NCBI RefSeq assembly: GCF_023091245.1
Contig: NZ_JAHWXN010000002.1
Location: 186,001-250,000 of the forward strand
Direction: 5' to 3'
Source: Microbacterium croceum
GTDB taxonomy: Bacteria > Actinomycetota > Actinomycetes > Actinomycetales > Microbacteriaceae
DNA length: 64,000 nucleotides
Within the stretch, counting starts at the first letter, position 1; each line of letters starts with the position of its first letter. The position numbers and the translations under genes are program-made. Below are positions 8,494-17,007 of this stretch, in pieces. Under the pieces are notes generated by a model. The model was given only the letters and a program-made list of their open reading frames with translations, ran no database searches and was not told the DNA's origin.

Positions 8494-10170
8494 ATGCGTT
8501 TTACCGGGGTACGTGTCAAGAACTTTCGAACTGTGGGCGCTCAGGATGCCTTCTTAGATCTCAGCGACACGCTGACAATCATCGGGCCGAACAACTCTGG
8601 TAAGACCAACCTCCTGCAGTCTGTTCAGATGTTCTTTACTGGCTACGAGAATGAGCATGGCTACCTCGTGGATGAAGACTCTCCGCGTGGGAAAGGGGCG
8701 CGCACAAGCATCGTCGGCTACTTCGATGGCGATCCCGACGGACCGGATTCAGCGTTTTATGAGGATCTAGATCGCCTCTACGCCCTCTACAACTTAACTC
8801 GTCCGGGAACGAACATCGCCCTGTACCTGACTTTCTCCCCGTCTGGTAACCCCACGTACGTGTTCTTTCCAAACCAGAAGCGCCCAAGTGAGGGAGCCGT
8901 ACAGTCGAACATCAGTCGCCTCCAGAAGCAGCTCGTGATCGACCTCCTTGGCCAGTTTGAATGCCACTTCATTCCGTCCGAGAAGAGCATGCGTGAGTTG
9001 GTCGACCACGTTCTTACGCCGTTCATCCGGGCAGTCGTTGTCGACGTGCTGCAACCACAGCTTGGCAAGATCCAGTCCGAGCTGGATGCAGTATCTACAA
9101 ACATCACGGCCGCGCTAGAAGCCAGTGGCGTCAGTGGACTGAAGGCATCATTCGGGTTTCAAGGCGGATCGATCGAGAACATGCTAAGCGGGTTCGACTT
9201 TTACCTTAGCGACCCGTACAAAACCCCGCTGGCAAGAAAAGGCCAGGGCACCCAGAGCCTGGCCTTTATGGCAGCGTTGCATTGGGTTACCTCCAAAGAA
9301 GAGGAATTCGGTCGTCACTCTGTTTGGCTTATCGAGGAGCCAGAGTCCTTCCTGCACCCCGAACTCTCACACAGCGCAACGCAACTCCTTGAGCTGTTGG
9401 GCAGGTCTTCCACGGTTGCGATGACGAGTCACTCTATGGCTTTCGTGCCGCACGATCCGAAGCGTGTTGTCGGCACGCACTTGGACGGTGACGGCTGCAC
9501 GGCGCTGCTCACATTTAAATCGCACGAAAAGGCAACAGCGGCGCTCAGGAAGGGACTTGGACTTCGATTTGCAGACTACTTTTCCTTGGGCACATCAACC
9601 GTCCTGACGGAGGGGCAATCGGACTCCGAGTATCTCAGGTGGTTTCTCACGCTGTCCGAGCCCTGGGACGATTGCGAATGGCCGAAGTTGCGCTCGGTCA
9701 CATTCAGCGATCGCGGCGGCGCCGTCCCACTCGCAGGGTTTGTCAGATCCAACTATGAGATCCTGCGCAAGGAACAACCTACGGTCAGCCTTTTCGACGG
9801 GGACGAAGCAGGGATAAAGGCAGTGAGCGACCTATCGTCATACTTCAATGGCGTCGGCGTGTCATTTAATTCCAACCGCGAGTATGTCTATGTCCGTAAT
9901 GGATTCGCTATCGAAGGGCTCTTTCCAGACGCGTGGGTAGCCCAGTACCGTGAAGACTCCCCTACTCATTTCGTCGACTTCCAGCAAGATGCCGCCGACA
10001 GCCTGATGAAATTCCGGCTCCGTGATGGAAATAAGACCACTTTCGCAAACCGCATGAGAGAGCGTGCGGAAGCCGAGGACACTCACGACTGGGCCGAGAG
10101 ATGGATCGTCGTATGTAAAGCACTCGAGAAAGCCCTCTCCAAGCAGGTTGAGTTGATCGCCGGAGAGTGA
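8494..10170 (+). CDS. OLD-family ATP-dependent nuclease (AAA ATPase + TOPRIM)
   Basis: 558 residues. The ABC-type ATPase domain has Walker A GPNNSGKTN (residues 31-39), a signature-like GQGTQSLAF near 249-257, Walker B WLIEEPESFLHPEL near 276-289 and the His-switch TSHSMAFV after it. The C-terminal TOPRIM domain has TEGQSDSEY (about 371) and DGDEAG (about 435), the acidic residues expected to bind metal for DNA cleavage. Overcoming-lysogenization-defect nucleases are known in phage defence and DNA processing. No UvrD-like helicase follows, so this is not Gabija; it looks like a single-gene class 1 OLD. Its base composition and codon use (for example TTA, CTA and CGA codons) are clearly lower-GC than all neighbours, which suggests recent transfer. 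Substrate and trigger are unknown. Confidence 0.88.
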   Translation: MRFTGVRVKNFRTVGAQDAFLDLSDTLTIIGPNNSGKTNLLQSVQMFFTGYENEHGYLVDEDSPRGKGARTSIVGYFDGDPDGPDSAFYEDLDRLYALYNLTRPGTNIALYLTFSPSGNPTYVFFPNQKRPSEGAVQSNISRLQKQLVIDLLGQFECHFIPSEKSMRELVDHVLTPFIRAVVVDVLQPQLGKIQSELDAVSTNITAALEASGVSGLKASFGFQGGSIENMLSGFDFYLSDPYKTPLARKGQGTQSLAFMAALHWVTSKEEEFGRHSVWLIEEPESFLHPELSHSATQLLELLGRSSTVAMTSHSMAFVPHDPKRVVGTHLDGDGCTALLTFKSHEKATAALRKGLGLRFADYFSLGTSTVLTEGQSDSEYLRWFLTLSEPWDDCEWPKLRSVTFSDRGGAVPLAGFVRSNYEILRKEQPTVSLFDGDEAGIKAVSDLSSYFNGVGVSFNSNREYVYVRNGFAIEGLFPDAWVAQYREDSPTHFVDFQQDAADSLMKFRLRDGNKTTFANRMRERAEAEDTHDWAERWIVVCKALEKALSKQVELIAGE

Positions 10171-10229
10171 ATCTGGCGCGGTGAGCTAACCACACGAGGT
10201 CAACTGCCGCTATCACGGTTCCACGAACC

Positions 10230-10244
10230 GCCGCCTCCGGCGGC
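10230..10244. terminator. Short GC-rich hairpin after OLD-family gene
   Basis: GCCGCC-TCC-GGCGGC, a perfect 6-bp stem with a 3-nt loop, 59 bp after the stop. No T-tract, so the terminator role is tentative. Confidence 0.35.
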
Positions 10245-10247
10245 AGG

Positions 10248-10253
10248 TAGCCT
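10248..10253 (+). promoter_or_regulatory. -10 box of MDR oxidoreductase gene
   Basis: TAGCCT, 6 nt before the ATG at 10260. Confidence 0.45.
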
Positions 10254-10259
10254 GGCAGC

Positions 10260-11204
10260 ATGGCTCGCGCGATCGTCTACACAGAAATCGGCTCCCCCGA
10301 CGTCCTGCACCTCAGCGAGGTGCCCGATCCCGTTGCCGGTGACGGCGAGGTCGTGGTGCGCATCGAGGCCGCGGGCGTCAATCCGATCGATGCCAAGATC
10401 CGCGGGGGCAAGCGCCCCTCACCGCCGATCACCGAGCCCCGCCCTGTCGGCTTCGACGGCGCCGGCGTGATCGATTCGATCGGCCCCGGTATCGACGGCT
10501 ACGCCGTCGGAGACCGCGTGGCGATCCGCGACACCGTCGGCACGTACGCCGACCTGCTGCTCGTCCCGGTCGCGAACCTCGCGTCCCTCCCCGATTCCGT
10601 GACCGCCGCTGAGGGTGCCGGTATCGGCATCCCGGCCGGTACCGCGTACCAGGCGCTGCGCTCGCTCGCGGTGACCACGGGCGACGTGCTGCTCGTGCAC
10701 GGCGGCTCCGGATCCGTTGGGCAGGCAGCCGTGCAGTTCGCGGTCGCGTGGGGAGCGACCGTGATCGCGACCGCCAGCCCCGCCCGCCACGACCAGCTGC
10801 GCGAGCTGGGGGCGATCCCGGTCGCCTACGGCGACGGCCTGCTCGAGCGCGTGCGCGAGGCGGCACCTGAGGACGTCACGGTGGCGCTGGACTGCGCGGG
10901 CACGGACGAGGCGATCGAGACGTCGCTGGCACTCGTCGCCGACCGCGACCGCATCGCGACAATCGTGCGGGGTCCGGATGCCGCTTCGTTCGGCATCCGC
11001 GCCTTCTCCGGCGGATCGCCGCAGCCCTTGACCGCAGAAGAGCTCGCGTGGCGCGCCGAGGCGCTGCCTGCGACGATCGCCCTGCTCGCGTCCGGCGACT
11101 TCACGATCGAGCTCGGCCCCGAACTGCCTCTCGCCGAGGCGGCGCAGGCCCACGAACTCGTGGAATCCGGCGCCGCCTCGGGCAAGATCGTGCTGATCCC
11201 CTGA
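10260..11204 (+). CDS. NADP-dependent MDR oxidoreductase (quinone oxidoreductase-like)
   Basis: 314-residue medium-chain reductase. The N-terminal GroES-like domain has AAGVNPIDAKIR and GFDGAGVIDSIG; the Rossmann domain has VHGGSGSVGQAAVQFA as NADP site. The catalytic-zinc cysteine and the structural-zinc cluster are absent, as in zinc-independent quinone/enoyl reductases. Likely reduces quinones or alpha,beta-unsaturated carbonyls; the substrate cannot be told. It returns to the high-GC codon usage of the chromosome, marking the right end of the low-GC patch. Convergent with the next operon. Confidence 0.9.
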   Translation: MARAIVYTEIGSPDVLHLSEVPDPVAGDGEVVVRIEAAGVNPIDAKIRGGKRPSPPITEPRPVGFDGAGVIDSIGPGIDGYAVGDRVAIRDTVGTYADLLLVPVANLASLPDSVTAAEGAGIGIPAGTAYQALRSLAVTTGDVLLVHGGSGSVGQAAVQFAVAWGATVIATASPARHDQLRELGAIPVAYGDGLLERVREAAPEDVTVALDCAGTDEAIETSLALVADRDRIATIVRGPDAASFGIRAFSGGSPQPLTAEELAWRAEALPATIALLASGDFTIELGPELPLAEAAQAHELVESGAASGKIVLIP

Positions 11205-11230
11205 CCTGATCAGCTCGCGGCACAGCCTGT

Positions 11231-11839
11231 TCAGGCGGCGGCGACCGGGCGACCGATCGAGAGCATCAGCCGGTTGGCCCAGTTGAAGAACGCCGCGCCG
11301 TGGATGACGTCGGCGATCTCGAGGTCGTCCAACCCCACCGCACGCAGTCGCCCGATCTCGGCCTCCCCGAACGCGGTGGGGGTGTCGGTGAGCGCGACGG
11401 AGGCCGCGACGATCGCGTTCCACCGGTCCCCCAGCTCGGCGGCCGGGCCCTCGTCGAGCAGCAGATCGATGTCGTCCACACGCTTGCTGTAGTGCGCCGC
11501 GAAGCGCGAGTGCACCGAGGCGCAGAACACACAGCCGTTGCGGCGCGAGGCCGCCGTCGCCGCGAGCTCGCGGTCGGCGCGCGGAAGCCCTTCGGCCACG
11601 TTGTAGAAGATGTCCTTGTCGACCAGCGTGCGCGCCTTCAGCACCTCGGGGTCGCGGGCGAGCAGCCGGAAGTAGTCGTTCTTCGCACGCGCGGCGTCGA
11701 CGAGTCCGTCGAAGTGGCGTTCGGTCAGCTCCTCCTCGGCGAGCGGGGCCAGGTGCGGCGTCCACCCGACCTCGGCGCGGGTGAAGGCGTGCGGGTGCGG
11801 GGCATCCTGGTGCAGGAGCGCGGTCTCTGCGGCGGTCAT
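11231..11839 (-). CDS. Alkylhydroperoxidase-domain protein (Avi_7169-like)
   Basis: 202-residue AhpD/carboxymuconolactone-decarboxylase-fold protein. The redox motif CVFCASVH (C103, C106, H110) is intact, as needed for AhpD-type peroxidase or disulfide chemistry. It resembles the 'alkylhydroperoxidase domain protein, Avi_7169 family', known for travelling with the genes just upstream. It is the last gene of a seven-gene operon and overlaps the previous one by ATGA (11836-11839), which fixes the ATG at 11839 rather than the longer frame. A role in handling peroxide from the operon's flavin monooxygenase is an inference. Confidence 0.85.
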   Translation of the reverse strand: MTAAETALLHQDAPHPHAFTRAEVGWTPHLAPLAEEELTERHFDGLVDAARAKNDYFRLLARDPEVLKARTLVDKDIFYNVAEGLPRADRELAATAASRRNGCVFCASVHSRFAAHYSKRVDDIDLLLDEGPAAELGDRWNAIVAASVALTDTPTAFGEAEIGRLRAVGLDDLEIADVIHGAAFFNWANRLMLSIGRPVAAA

Positions 11840-12474
11840 GCGGCCTCCTCCTCGGCGTCGGACTCTGATGCGGAGGTCGTCGCAGCCGCGAGACCCGTCG
11901 CGGCGAGCGCGCGCAGACCCGTGATCACGCGCTGCTGGAAGGCGAGGAACGACACCAGCTGCGAGAGCGTGACGATCCCGTCGGCCGACCACCCGGCATC
12001 GAGCAGCCGCCCGAGGTCGGCGCCGGCGGCCTCTCGCGGACGCAGCACCAGCAGGTGCGTGTGCGCGAGGGCTGCGGACAGGCGCTCGCCGAGTGCCTGT
12101 GTGACGGCGTCCGTGGGCGTGTACCGCTCACCCTCGGTGTTCTCGTCCTGCAGCCCGAGTTCGGTGTAGGAGCCGAACGGTCCGCTCGTCGCCGCGATGG
12201 ATGCTTCGGCCAGCACGACCTCGGCCCGCTCCCGGTCCGCCTGTCGCGCCCGGTCGGCGTAGAACGCGGCGGTCTCATCGGCGCTCCCGGCGAGACTCGT
12301 CGCGAAGGCCGCGATCAGCTCGCGCTCCGCCTGTGAGACGTGCGCCGCCGAGACCGGGTGGAAGAGCGCGTCGAAGCTCGCCTGCAGCTGCTCCCTCGTG
12401 ACGGGGCGGCGGCGGCGCAGGGCCTCGAGCTCCGGCGTCACCCCCGCGATCTGATCGACGATGTCGTGTGTCAT
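11836..12474 (-). CDS. CMD-domain protein (Avi_7170-like)
   Basis: 212 residues, all-helical carboxymuconolactone-decarboxylase-like fold. The recognisable part is the C-terminal block LVSFLAFQQRVITGLRAL. No CxxC is present, so it is probably not itself a peroxidase and may act as partner or non-redox enzyme. It matches the description of the Avi_7170 family that co-occurs with Avi_7169-type proteins. It overlaps both neighbours by 4 bp, so the three products are probably made in fixed ratio. The tail is acidic (SESDAEEEAA). Confidence 0.8.
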   Translation of the reverse strand: MTHDIVDQIAGVTPELEALRRRRPVTREQLQASFDALFHPVSAAHVSQAERELIAAFATSLAGSADETAAFYADRARQADRERAEVVLAEASIAATSGPFGSYTELGLQDENTEGERYTPTDAVTQALGERLSAALAHTHLLVLRPREAAGADLGRLLDAGWSADGIVTLSQLVSFLAFQQRVITGLRALAATGLAAATTSASESDAEEEAA

Positions 12475-13493
12475 GCCTTCTCCTTGAGTGTGGGGTTCAC
12501 GGTGTAGCCGAGGGCCGGGGCGACCTGTTCGGCGAAGAGCTCGATCGAGCGGAGCACCTGTTCGTGCGGCGCATCCACCGAGTGCACCTGGAAGGCGACC
12601 TCGGTCGCGCGATCGAGGGTCGCATCAGCGGCGAGCGACTCGGCGACCTGCTCCGGCGTGCCCAGATGCGTGTCGAGTGCGGCGATGAGCTCCTCGATGC
12701 TGTCGTCGCCGGGGATGGTCTGCCCCTGACGCCGGAAGCCCTCGGCCGCTCGCCGCAGTCCGACCTCGGCGTAGCGCAGCGCCTCGGCGCGATCGTCGGC
12801 GACGAACACCGTGCGCGAGGCCGTGATCCGCGGAGCGACCCCGTCGGGCAGGGCGTCGAGGTACGCGTCGATGATCGGGTCCTGCAGCGCCGAGAGCGGT
12901 GCACGCAGCGCGTCGGCCGGGCGCGGCTGCGTGCGCGAGAGCAGCAGTCCGTGGCCGTGCACGCCGGCGCGATGACCACCCGGTACCGAGAAGGTCGCCT
13001 GCCAGATGCGCTCGCCGAGCGTGGACGCGTCGGGGTAGAGCGCGTTGCCTTCGCCGATGTCGCGTCCGCCCAGCGCGTCGAGCAGCACGCCGAGCTTGCG
13101 GTCGTAGGTGACGGCTTTGTGGCGCACGTCCTCCCCGAAGGGCGAGAACGACGAGGGGGTTCCCCCACTGCCGAGGCCGAGATCCAGACGTCCGCCCGCC
13201 AGCAGATCGGCGACCGTCGCGTCCTCCGCCACGCGCACCGGGTCCTCGAGAGACAGGGTGATCACCCCGGTGCCCAGACGGATGCGGGAGGTCTGCGCCG
13301 CCACATTGGCGAGGAACACCAGCGGCGACGGGAGGCCGCCCTCCGCGGCGTGGAAGTGATGCTGCGCGACCCAGGCACGACCGACACCGTGGCGCTCGGC
13401 GTGCTGGATCTGCGCGGTCGCGAGAGCGTAGCGCTCCGCGGGTGCGGCATCGTCGAGCAGCCGCGTGAAGAATGCGATGGACGGTGCGCTCAT
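12471..13493 (-). CDS. FMN-dependent luciferase-like monooxygenase (KPN_01858-like)
   Basis: 340-residue bacterial-luciferase-type TIM barrel. WVAQHHF near residue 40, LGTGVITLSLEDPVRVAED, and LLAGGRLDLGLGSGG are typical of LLM flavin oxidoreductases. The family is known to sit with the KPN_01854 peptide-type transporter and the two CMD-fold proteins, exactly as here; no substrate is established. The enzyme needs reduced FMN, perhaps supplied by the reductase at 1298-1867. Start and stop overlap both neighbours (13490-13493 and 12471-12474). Confidence 0.87.
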   Translation of the reverse strand: MSAPSIAFFTRLLDDAAPAERYALATAQIQHAERHGVGRAWVAQHHFHAAEGGLPSPLVFLANVAAQTSRIRLGTGVITLSLEDPVRVAEDATVADLLAGGRLDLGLGSGGTPSSFSPFGEDVRHKAVTYDRKLGVLLDALGGRDIGEGNALYPDASTLGERIWQATFSVPGGHRAGVHGHGLLLSRTQPRPADALRAPLSALQDPIIDAYLDALPDGVAPRITASRTVFVADDRAEALRYAEVGLRRAAEGFRRQGQTIPGDDSIEELIAALDTHLGTPEQVAESLAADATLDRATEVAFQVHSVDAPHEQVLRSIELFAEQVAPALGYTVNPTLKEKA

Positions 13494-15118
13494 CTGGTGA
13501 CCTCCGTTCGTCCGGGAACCGCGGCGAGCAGCTCCCTGGTGTAGTCGTGCTGCGGGGCGTGGAAGAGCTCTTCCGTGACGCCTTCTTCGACGATCCGGCC
13601 GCGGCGCATGACCGAGACCGTGTGGCTGATCCTCCGCACGACCGCGAGATCGTGCGAGATGAACAGGTAGGTGAGTCCGAGCTCGTCCTGCAGCGAGGTG
13701 AGCAGCTCGAGGATGCGGGCCTGCACCGTCACATCCAGCGCGGATACGGCTTCGTCGAGCACCACGATCTCGGGATCGATCGCGAGGGCGCGGGCGATCG
13801 CGACGCGCTGGCGCTGACCGCCCGACAGTTCGCGTGGAGTGCGCTGTGCGACGTCCGTCGGGAGCGAGACCCGGTCGATCAGGGCGAGAGCGCGCTGCTG
13901 CTGCTCCTTGCGCGAACCCACGCCGAAGTTCTGCAGCGGTTCGGCGACGATGTCGACGATCTGCTGGCGCGGATCGAGCGAGGCGAAGGGGTTCTGATAG
14001 ACGAGCTGGATGCGGCGGCGCAGTGCGCGCAACTGCTTTCCCGACGCGCTGGTCACATCGTCGTCGTCGATCTGGATCGACCCGGCATCCGGCCGGTGGA
14101 ACCGCGTCACGAGGCGTGCCGTGGTCGTCTTGCCCGACCCGGACTCCCCTACCAGTGCGTGCGTGGTGCCTCTGCGCACGCGGAACGACACGTCGTCCAC
14201 CGCACGGAAGCGCTCGCGCCCGGCGACCGCGAATTCCTTGACCAGGTCCTCGGCCACGATCGCGTAGGGGTTCTCGGCGGCGACCGCGGCCGCGTCCCGC
14301 AGGAACGGGGGCGCTTCCGGACGACGGAAACCGGTCGTGAACGCCGGCGCGTCGGCGAGCAGCTGCCGCGTGTAGACATCGCCGGGCGCGGCCAGGACCT
14401 CCGCGTTCGCGCCCTGTTCGACGATGCGACCGTCCTTGAGCACGACCAGGCGCTGCGCGCGGTCGGCGGCGACGCCCAGGTCGTGGGTCACCAGCAGGAT
14501 GCTCGTGCCCTCCTCCTGGCGCAGTTCGTCGAGCAGGTCGAGCACGCGGCGTTGCACGGTCGCGTCCAGGGCGCTGGTCGGCTCATCGGCGATCAGGAGT
14601 CGCGGACGCAGAGCGATCGCGGTGGCGATCAGCACGCGCTGCCGCATGCCGCCTGACAGCTCGTGCGGATACTGCCGTGCGCGCAGGTCGGGGTCGTCGA
14701 TGCCGACGCGGTCGAGCAGCTCGATCGTCCGCGCACGCCGGGAGCGACGGTCGCGGTGTCCGTGCAGCCGGAGGATCTCCTCGACCTGCGCACCGATCGA
14801 GCGCACCGGATCGAGCGAGGTGGTCGGATCCTGCGGCACCAGGCCGATCTCGGGGCCGCGGATGCTGCGCAGTGCGCGGTCCGTCCATCCCGCGATCTCC
14901 AGTTCCCCGAGGCGCACACTCCCCCCTTCGACGCGTCCGCCGGCGGGGAGCAGCCCGAGCAGCGCGTGGGCAGTGGTGGACTTGCCCGAACCCGACTCCC
15001 CCACGAGGGCAAGGGTCTCCCCCTCGCCGATCTCGAACGAGACGCCATGCACGACATCGCGTCGCCCGGCACGGGTGGCGTACGAGACCCGCAGGCCTTC
15101 GACGGCGAGAACACTCAT
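13490..15118 (-). CDS. ABC transporter ATPase, two NBDs fused (DppD-DppF type)
   Basis: 542 residues containing two complete nucleotide-binding domains of the peptide/nickel importer class: Walker A GESGSGKSTTAHALL near 40 and GESGSGKTTTARLV in the second half, signatures LSGGMRQRV and LSGGQRQRV, Walker B LLIADEPTSALD and EIVVLDEAVSALD. It powers the importer made by the two permeases upstream. I start at the ATG at 15118, which overlaps the permease stop by ATGA; the longer frame to 15253 is out-of-frame translation of the permease gene. Confidence 0.93.
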   Translation of the reverse strand: MSVLAVEGLRVSYATRAGRRDVVHGVSFEIGEGETLALVGESGSGKSTTAHALLGLLPAGGRVEGGSVRLGELEIAGWTDRALRSIRGPEIGLVPQDPTTSLDPVRSIGAQVEEILRLHGHRDRRSRRARTIELLDRVGIDDPDLRARQYPHELSGGMRQRVLIATAIALRPRLLIADEPTSALDATVQRRVLDLLDELRQEEGTSILLVTHDLGVAADRAQRLVVLKDGRIVEQGANAEVLAAPGDVYTRQLLADAPAFTTGFRRPEAPPFLRDAAAVAAENPYAIVAEDLVKEFAVAGRERFRAVDDVSFRVRRGTTHALVGESGSGKTTTARLVTRFHRPDAGSIQIDDDDVTSASGKQLRALRRRIQLVYQNPFASLDPRQQIVDIVAEPLQNFGVGSRKEQQQRALALIDRVSLPTDVAQRTPRELSGGQRQRVAIARALAIDPEIVVLDEAVSALDVTVQARILELLTSLQDELGLTYLFISHDLAVVRRISHTVSVMRRGRIVEEGVTEELFHAPQHDYTRELLAAVPGRTEVTR

Positions 15119-16008
15119 CGTGCGCTCCTTCCGATGCGGTGGCTGATGCGGTTCGCGCTCAGCACGACCACCACCACCACGAGCCCGGGCAGCGCGGTCA
15201 GCCACCAGGCGGTCCCGATGTAGTTGCGGCCGTCCGCGATCAGCAGACCCCACTCCGGGGTGGGGGGCGGGGCACCGTAGCCGAGGAAGCCGAGTGTCGA
15301 GATCGCCAGGATCGCGGTGCCGAACTGCAGGGCGGCGAGCGCGACGATCGGGGTGAGCGAATTCGGGAGCACATGGCGGCGCAGCACCGTGAAGAACGTG
15401 GCACCGCTGCCGTAGGCGGCTTCGACGTACTCGGTTCTGCGCACCCGCGCGACCTCGGCGCGCATGAGTCGGGCGAAGGCCGCGATACTGCCCAAACCCA
15501 CGGCGATCGCCGCATTCACGGTGCCGAAGCCGAGCAGGATGATCACCGAGAGCGCGAGCAGCAGGCCGGGAATGGCCAGCAGTACATCCACGATCCGCAT
15601 CAGCACGTCGTCGACGACCCCGCCCAGCGCACCCGCGATCGCCCCGAGCAGCGTGCCGAGCGCGAGTCCGACGGTGACGGCGATGAGCGCGCCGGAGAGC
15701 GAGTGCACCGCGCCGTGCACGACCCGGCCGAACAGATCACGGCCGAGCGTGTCGGTGCCGAACCAGTGCGCCGCACTGGGCGGGAGGAGTTTGTCTGCCG
15801 GCGTGCCGGTCAGCGGGTCACCGGGGGCGAAGACCCCGGGGATGAGCGCCCAGAGCACGGCGAGGGAGACGACCGCGACCGCGAGATACAGCCCCCAGGA
15901 GCGCCCGCGCAGCCGGCGGACCTTCCGCGGGATCTCCGGTGCCGGTGCGTCCGGCACGAGAACCGGACCGTCCGCTGTCGGACGCGGGGTGAGAACGGGG
16001 ACGGTCAT
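15115..16008 (-). CDS. ABC transporter permease (OppC/DppC type)
   Basis: 297 residues. A proline-rich cytoplasmic N-terminus is followed by six membrane segments; HWFGTDTLGRDLFGRVVHG is the OppC signature, and the EAAYGSGATFFTVLRRHVLPN block is the EAA loop that docks the ATPase. The start at 16008 overlaps the preceding stop by ATGA. Confidence 0.93.
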   Translation of the reverse strand: MTVPVLTPRPTADGPVLVPDAPAPEIPRKVRRLRGRSWGLYLAVAVVSLAVLWALIPGVFAPGDPLTGTPADKLLPPSAAHWFGTDTLGRDLFGRVVHGAVHSLSGALIAVTVGLALGTLLGAIAGALGGVVDDVLMRIVDVLLAIPGLLLALSVIILLGFGTVNAAIAVGLGSIAAFARLMRAEVARVRRTEYVEAAYGSGATFFTVLRRHVLPNSLTPIVALAALQFGTAILAISTLGFLGYGAPPPTPEWGLLIADGRNYIGTAWWLTALPGLVVVVVVLSANRISHRIGRSAR

Positions 16009-16991
16009 GCCGACACCTCCTGGAAGGTCGTCGTGTTCGCAGTGATGGCGGAGGTCGACACGCGGGTGACGCGGCGCTGCCGAGGGTCGATGAGCGGTGT
16101 GACGAGGTCGACCGCGAAGCTGATCAGCACGAAGCCGAGCGCCGAGAGCAGGACGACGCCCTGGAGCACCGGGATGTCCTGGTTCGACACGGCCTGCTCG
16201 GTGAGGCGTCCGATGCCGGTGCGCCCGAACACCGTCTCGGTCACGACGGCTCCGCCCACGAGCTCGCCGAACAGCACGCCGGCGATGGTCAGAGTGGGCA
16301 GGGTCGCATTGCGGGCCACTGACCGAGTGAGCACCCAGAGCGGAGGCGCTCCCTTGGCGCGCACGACCGTGATGAACGGCTGCGCCTGCACCTGGTCGAT
16401 CGCGCGCACCAGCACCTGGGCGAGCGGTGCGGAGATCGGCACCGCGAGCGTCAGCACCGGCAGGATCAGGCCGCTCACCGGGTCGGCTCCGACGATCGGC
16501 ACCCAGCCGAGTCCGAACGAGAACACCTGGATCAGCAGGATGCCGAGCCAGAACACCGGCACGGCGACGAACAGGCCCGGCACCTGCCGCAGACCGTCGC
16601 GCAGCCACGCGAACGGGGCGAGAGAGGAGAGCCCGGCGATGAGGATCGCGAACAGGAGCGCGACGGCCAGTCCGAGCGAGGCGAGCAGCAGCGTGGCCGG
16701 CAGCGCCTCTGCCAGCATCGCCAGCACGGGGGTGCCGAACTGCGTCGAGTACCCGAAGTCGCCGGCCAGGAAGCCGAGCCCGGCGTGCAGGTACTGCTCC
16801 CACCAGGGCAGGTCGGCGCCATAGGTGGCGCGGATGCTGTCGAGCTGCTCGGGCGACAGGCCGAGGCTGGGATCCGCGAACTTGATCAGGATCGCATCGC
16901 CCGGCAGCAGCTGGAGCAGGAAGAAGGTGGCCGTGAAGGCCGCGATCAGCACGATCGCGGCCTGCCCGGCTCGTCGGAGGACGAAACTCAT
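16005..16991 (-). CDS. ABC transporter permease (OppB/DppB type)
   Basis: 328 residues. The first membrane segment (residues 8-30) ends in FFLLQLLPGDAI; the usual OppB core follows, with the docking loop VRAKGAPPLWVLTRSVARN and the terminal AVDLVTPLIDPRQR. It forms the inner-membrane channel with the downstream OppC-type permease. It lies 16 bp after the binding-protein gene. Confidence 0.93.
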   Translation of the reverse strand: MSFVLRRAGQAAIVLIAAFTATFFLLQLLPGDAILIKFADPSLGLSPEQLDSIRATYGADLPWWEQYLHAGLGFLAGDFGYSTQFGTPVLAMLAEALPATLLLASLGLAVALLFAILIAGLSSLAPFAWLRDGLRQVPGLFVAVPVFWLGILLIQVFSFGLGWVPIVGADPVSGLILPVLTLAVPISAPLAQVLVRAIDQVQAQPFITVVRAKGAPPLWVLTRSVARNATLPTLTIAGVLFGELVGGAVVTETVFGRTGIGRLTEQAVSNQDIPVLQGVVLLSALGFVLISFAVDLVTPLIDPRQRRVTRVSTSAITANTTTFQEVSA

Positions 16992-17007
16992 CGGTGATCC
17001 CCGTGCA

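Noticed and set aside
8494..10259. Gabija (GajA-GajB) system
   Set aside because: The OLD-like gene is present, but no UvrD/PcrA-like helicase gene follows; the next gene is an MDR oxidoreductase with different base composition.
10419..11765. 448-residue minus-strand frame opposite the MDR gene
   Set aside because: Shadow of the MDR gene joined to an out-of-frame part of the CMD gene; no domain and no start signal.
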